Positions 45,822 to 48,689 of a stretch of 48,689 nt of DNA are shown here, piece after piece (position 1 is the first letter of the stretch; each line of letters begins with the position of its first letter). The notes beneath the pieces are model-generated. The model was not told the origin of the DNA and made no database searches. It saw only the letters and a list, made by a program, of their open reading frames with translations. A program made the position numbers and the translations under genes. The stretch comes from an uncultured Clostridia bacterium (GTDB lineage: Bacteria > Bacillota_I > Bacilli_A > RF39 > UBA660). The DNA is taken from positions 1 through 48,689 of the forward strand of contig CAMUZE010000010.1 in NCBI GenBank assembly GCA_947165135.1. Reading direction: 5' to 3'.

Positions 45822-46349
45822 ATGAAAAAGAAAGGTTTTACATTAGTAGAATTACTAGCAGTTATTGCAATTTTAGCTATCCTAGTAATAATTGCATTAC
45901 CAAACGTACTTGAAATGTACAGACAAGCAAGAATGAATTCATTTGAAAATGAAATAAAAGAAATATATAGACAAGCTCAACAACAATATTTAATGGTATC
46001 TATGGGATCAAACTTTGGTGGTGGCAGCAAATTGTTTTTCAAAACAGGTGGAGATAATACAAAAGATGGAAGTACTATGGCTAATGCAAAAAAATTAGAT
46101 ATGCAAGGTGGATCTGGAATTAAATATTGTGTTGAACTTGATTCAACTGGAGCTGTTAAAGAGTTAAGAGTATCAAATGGAACATACCTATATGAATATA
46201 ATGGTGATATTATTGATGCCTCAATGATTAATACCGGTAAAGATGCTACTGGAAGTAAAGATTCTGAACTTGCAAAAACTAATGTTATTAAATCACCAGC
46301 CGAAAAAACAGAAGTGTTAAGTGACGGACATATTTGTACTGACAATTAG
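45822..46349 (+). CDS. Type IV pilin-like protein (ComGC-like), copy 2
   Basis: A 175-residue prepilin; the start at 45822 follows AAAGGAAAT, and an in-frame ATG at 45804 lies in that site. The first 30 residues, MKKKGFTLVELLAVIAILAI onward, are identical to copy 1, and NSFENEIKEIYRQAQQQYL is nearly so. The rest diverges: GSNFGGGSKLFFKTGGDN and LDMQGGSGIKYCVELDSTG, then VKELRVSNGTYLYEYN and a final Cys (GHICTDN). The Cys pair positions match those of copy 1. It begins 21 nt after copy 1, in one operon, and ends in a terminator. Clearly a tandem duplication with a diverged surface domain. Confidence 0.9.
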   Translation: MKKKGFTLVELLAVIAILAILVIIALPNVLEMYRQARMNSFENEIKEIYRQAQQQYLMVSMGSNFGGGSKLFFKTGGDNTKDGSTMANAKKLDMQGGSGIKYCVELDSTGAVKELRVSNGTYLYEYNGDIIDASMINTGKDATGSKDSELAKTNVIKSPAEKTEVLSDGHICTDN

Positions 46350-46368
46350 ACCTATTAAGGTCTTTTTT
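46348..46368 (+). terminator. Intrinsic terminator of the pilin pair
   Basis: AGACCT (46348-46353) and AGGTCT (46358-46363) around ATTA, then T run; overlaps the stop codon. Confidence 0.85.
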
Positions 46369-46407
46369 ATTGCGCTAAATTATTATATAATTAGTTTGGT
46401 GATATAA

Positions 46408-47292
46408 ATGAATAATCTTATTATTGGAAGTCATGTTAGTTTTGTTAGTAGTACTCAATTATTAGGTAGTGTAGAAGAGGCATTAAAATATAATGCTAAT
46501 ACATTTATGTTTTATACAGGTTCTACCCAAAGTACACAAAGAGGTACTATTAGTGATGAATTAACTTATAAAGCGTTTGATTTAATGCTTAAAAATGGTA
46601 TTAATAGTGATAATGTTATTGTTCATGCACCATATATTATTAATTTTGCTAATAGAGTAGATGAAGATAAATATAAATTTTATATTAATTTCTTTGCAGA
46701 AGAATTAAATAGAGTAAAAAGTTTAGGTATGAATAAGATTGTATTACATCCTGGTAGTGCAGTTAACTGTAGTAGAGAAGATGCTATTATTAATATTGCT
46801 CATGCATTAAATATAGTATTTGATATTACTGAAGATGTAGTAGTATTACTAGAATTTATGGCTGGTAAAGGTAATGAAGTTGGTAAGAGTATTGATGAAT
46901 TAAATTCTATAATCAAATTAATAAACAAACAAGATAGAATAGGGGTATGTATTGATACGTGTCATATGAATGATGCTGGGGTAGATATATCTAAATTTGA
47001 TGAATTTTTAGATGAATTTGATTCAATTATTGGTATCAATAAAATTAAATGTGTCCATTTAAATGATAGTTTAAACGAAAGAGAAAGTCATAAAGATAGA
47101 CATGCTAATATAGGATATGGAACTATAGGATTTGATAATTTAATTAATGTTGTTTATAACAAAAGATTAGAAGGTATTCCTTTTATACTTGAAACGCCAT
47201 ACATTAATAGAAATACTAAGGATGAAAGAGCACCTTATAAAGAAGAAATTGAAATAATTAGAAACAAAAAGTTTATTGATTTTATTCAATAA
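46408..47292 (+). CDS. nfo: Endonuclease IV (AP endonuclease)
   Basis: A 294-residue TIM-barrel DNA-repair enzyme with three zinc sites. IGSHVSF opens it; VIVHAPYIINFAN, KIVLHPGSA, VVLLEFMAGKGNEVG, IGVCIDTCHMNDAG, CVHLNDSLNERESHKDRHAN and FILETPY give the metal-binding His, Glu and Asp residues. It cuts DNA 5' to abasic sites and acts after DNA glycosylases such as the nth product here. TTGGTGAT lies ahead of the ATG. It overlaps a convergent small gene by 11 nt at its 3' end. Confidence 0.97.
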   Translation: MNNLIIGSHVSFVSSTQLLGSVEEALKYNANTFMFYTGSTQSTQRGTISDELTYKAFDLMLKNGINSDNVIVHAPYIINFANRVDEDKYKFYINFFAEELNRVKSLGMNKIVLHPGSAVNCSREDAIINIAHALNIVFDITEDVVVLLEFMAGKGNEVGKSIDELNSIIKLINKQDRIGVCIDTCHMNDAGVDISKFDEFLDEFDSIIGINKIKCVHLNDSLNERESHKDRHANIGYGTIGFDNLINVVYNKRLEGIPFILETPYINRNTKDERAPYKEEIEIIRNKKFIDFIQ

Positions 47293-47536
47293 ACTTTTTA
47301 TATTGATTATATTTTTCTATGATTTTTTCATATAATGTTTTATTAAATGTTAATTTATAATTAGAAATATAACTATTAAAATCAGTTTCCAATATTTCAT
47401 TATAATCATTTTTTATTGCATTATATATTAAATCTATTTCATAATTTGATGCTGGTATACATTCTTTTGATAAATAATCTACTATATCTTGTCTTGTTAA
47501 TCTACTTATATATGTCTCTAATAATTGTTTTTTCAA
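47282..47536 (-). CDS. Small helical protein, possibly DUF2624/YqfT-like
   Basis: An 84-residue protein starting at TTG 47536 behind a strong TAGGAGGT. LTRQDIVDYLSKECIPASNY and LIYNAIKNDYNEILETDF suggest two helical hairpins, ending KIIEKYNQYKKFIE. In B. subtilis a DUF2624 gene (yqfT) lies next to nfo and has a similar length and helix pattern, so a distant relation is possible, but motif identity is weak. Its ribosome site is buried in the terminator hairpin of the upstream gene. It is convergent with nfo and overlaps it by 11 nt. Function unknown. Confidence 0.6.
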   Translation of the reverse strand: MKKQLLETYISRLTRQDIVDYLSKECIPASNYEIDLIYNAIKNDYNEILETDFNSYISNYKLTFNKTLYEKIIEKYNQYKKFIE

Positions 47537-47537
47537 A

Positions 47538-47576
47538 AAAATACCTCCTACTAAATAGTTTATTAGTAAGAGGTAT
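47538..47576 (-). terminator. Terminator hairpin that contains the next gene's ribosome binding site
   Basis: On the minus strand AAATACCTCTTACTAA pairs with TTAGTAGGAGGTATTT (16 positions, one G-U wobble) around a 7-nt loop, then T run. The 3' arm is the TAGGAGGT site of the 84-residue ORF. On the plus strand the same position is a C-A mismatch, so the hairpin is built for minus-strand RNA. Confidence 0.75.
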
Positions 47577-47578
47577 TT

Positions 47579-48689
47579 TTATTCATTTAATTTTGAAATT
47601 GCGTTTATTAATGCTATTTTTCCATAATCATAAGTGAGTGATCCTTGTTGAAATATCACATATGGTTTTCTTATTGGACCATCACATGATATTTCAATTG
47701 AACTTCCTTGTATAAATGAAGCACTAGCCATGATTACTTTATCTTCATATCCAGGCATATCTCCTGGAACAGGATCTACATTTCCATCTATAGCGCCACT
47801 TCCTTGAATACCAGATGAGTATTTAATCATATTTTTTTCATTTTCTAAATATATTAATTCTACTATATCAGCTCTAGGTTCATTATGTTTAGGACTAACA
47901 TTATATCCTAATTCTTCTAATACTTTGCTTGTTAAAACGCTTGTTTTTAACGAAGAAGATACAACACTTGGAGCTAAATATAGTCCTTGTAAGAATAATC
48001 TATTTGCATTATCAGAAGGACCAACTTCACGTCCTTCACCTGGAACATTTAGTCTTTCTGCACATAATTCAATTAAATCTTTTCTTCCTGCTATATAACC
48101 ACCATTATGTGCAATACCACCACCTAGATTTTTAATAAGTGATCCTGCCATAATATCAGCGCCTACAGAAGTTGGTGATAGTTCTTCTACAAATTCACAG
48201 TAGCAGTTATCTACAAATATAATTATGTTTTTATCTATATTTTTTATAAATTTTATTACTTTTTCTAGTTTCTTAATTGTTAAAGAATCTCTTAAAGAAT
48301 ATCCACGTGATCTTTGAATAAGTATCATTTTTACTTTGTTTTTACTTAAATATTCATTTATTTTCTCATAATCAAAATCATTATTTTTAAGGTCTATCAT
48401 ATCAAAATTAATGTTATAACTTTTTAAAGAACTTTTATTTTCCTTTATTCCAATTACTTCATGTAATGTATCATATGGAAGTCCTGTTATTGAAAGCAGA
48501 ATATCATTTGGTCTTAATATTCCAAATAGAGTAGTTGTAATAGCGTGTGTACCTGAAATTATTTGTGTTCTTACTAAGGCATCTTCACTATCTAAAACAT
48601 ATGCAAATACTTTTTCTATTTTATCTCTTCCAACATCATTATATCCATATCCAGTAGTGCCATTTAAATCACTTTCAGATATATTATAT
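47579..48689 (-). CDS. Methionine gamma-lyase family (YnbB/aluminium resistance) PLP protein, partial
   Basis: The frame is open from the window edge to 47579 (370 residues visible), so the N-terminus is missing. The visible part starts near ISESDLNGTTGYGYNDVGRD, the family's N-terminal motif, followed by VRTQIISGTHAITTTLF, LRPNDILLSITGLPYDTLHE, IFVDNCYCEFVE and AGSLIKNLGGGIAHNGGYI with the PLP-binding Lys. The C-terminal domain has VPGDMPGYEDKVIMASASFI, SSIEISCDGPIRKPY and QGSLTY. The family is a fold type I PLP group annotated as methionine gamma-lyase-like or aluminium-resistance protein; its true substrate is not well defined. In B. subtilis ynbB precedes glnR-glnA. Confidence 0.92.
   Translation of the reverse strand, partial: YNISESDLNGTTGYGYNDVGRDKIEKVFAYVLDSEDALVRTQIISGTHAITTTLFGILRPNDILLSITGLPYDTLHEVIGIKENKSSLKSYNINFDMIDLKNNDFDYEKINEYLSKNKVKMILIQRSRGYSLRDSLTIKKLEKVIKFIKNIDKNIIIFVDNCYCEFVEELSPTSVGADIMAGSLIKNLGGGIAHNGGYIAGRKDLIELCAERLNVPGEGREVGPSDNANRLFLQGLYLAPSVVSSSLKTSVLTSKVLEELGYNVSPKHNEPRADIVELIYLENEKNMIKYSSGIQGSGAIDGNVDPVPGDMPGYEDKVIMASASFIQGSSIEISCDGPIRKPYVIFQQGSLTYDYGKIALINAISKLNE

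Overview
The window looks like chromosome of a very AT-rich, low-GC Gram-positive of the Bacilli/Mollicutes-related type (for example an uncultured RF39-like gut lineage). The placement is inferred from gene families and gene order: rpsU-yqeY, rpsB-tsf, recU-PBP1, dnaD-nth, murG-divIB, ylbD-ylbE, an nfo neighbour pair, and strong AGGAGG ribosome binding sites. TGA is used as a stop (e.g. ends at 5290, 9736, 10634), so this is not a TGA=Trp mollicute. MurG, DivIB and a class A PBP show that the cell has a peptidoglycan wall. No tRNA, rRNA, CRISPR array or insertion sequence was seen.

Region 1 (1-13.3 kb): a CotY/CotZ-like cysteine-rich spore-coat-family gene, then a polysaccharide locus read left to right. 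It holds a membrane 4,6-dehydratase, a PLP sugar aminotransferase, an initiating phosphoglycosyl transferase, three GT2 glycosyltransferases, a beta-propeller protein, a Wzy-like polymerase, a TupA-like ATP-grasp protein, a Wzx flippase and a UDP-glucuronate 4-epimerase. UDP-glucose dehydrogenase (13.6-14.8 kb) supplies the UDP-glucuronate. The matching tyrosine kinase/co-polymerase (19.2 kb) and PHP phosphatase (20.5 kb) follow. The 4-amino sugar and uronic acid enzymes together suggest an O-unit with both charges.

Region 2 (14.8-19.1 kb): a small accessory/defence island sits between ugd and the kinase gene. It contains a 5'-truncated Panacea/DUF4065 (GepA-type) antitoxin remnant, a 37-residue basic ORF, an RloA/RloB (AbiL-type) ATPase plus effector pair, a RhuM-Fic/Doc fusion, and a 39-residue membrane peptide. 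Both complete defence units lie downstream of a promoter, a short structured RNA and an intrinsic terminator.

Region 3 (21.3-24.2 kb): four tandem paralogues of a two-part protein family that I do not recognise; the first two have near-identical promoters.

Region 4 (24.3-48.7 kb): mostly housekeeping. It holds topA, a HExxH protein, HU, cca, dnaD, nth, PBP1, recU, a cysteine-rich protein with a VirB2-like membrane hairpin, rpsB with a C-terminal Rho_N/SAP-like extension, tsf, a YhcG-type nuclease, a membrane-anchored serpin, rpsU, yqeY, plsC-acyl ligase-plsC, murG, divIB, ylbD, ylbE, two tandem type IV pilin-like genes, nfo, a small ORF and a methionine gamma-lyase family protein cut by the window end. 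Short convergent gaps use bidirectional hairpin terminators that overlap stop codons.
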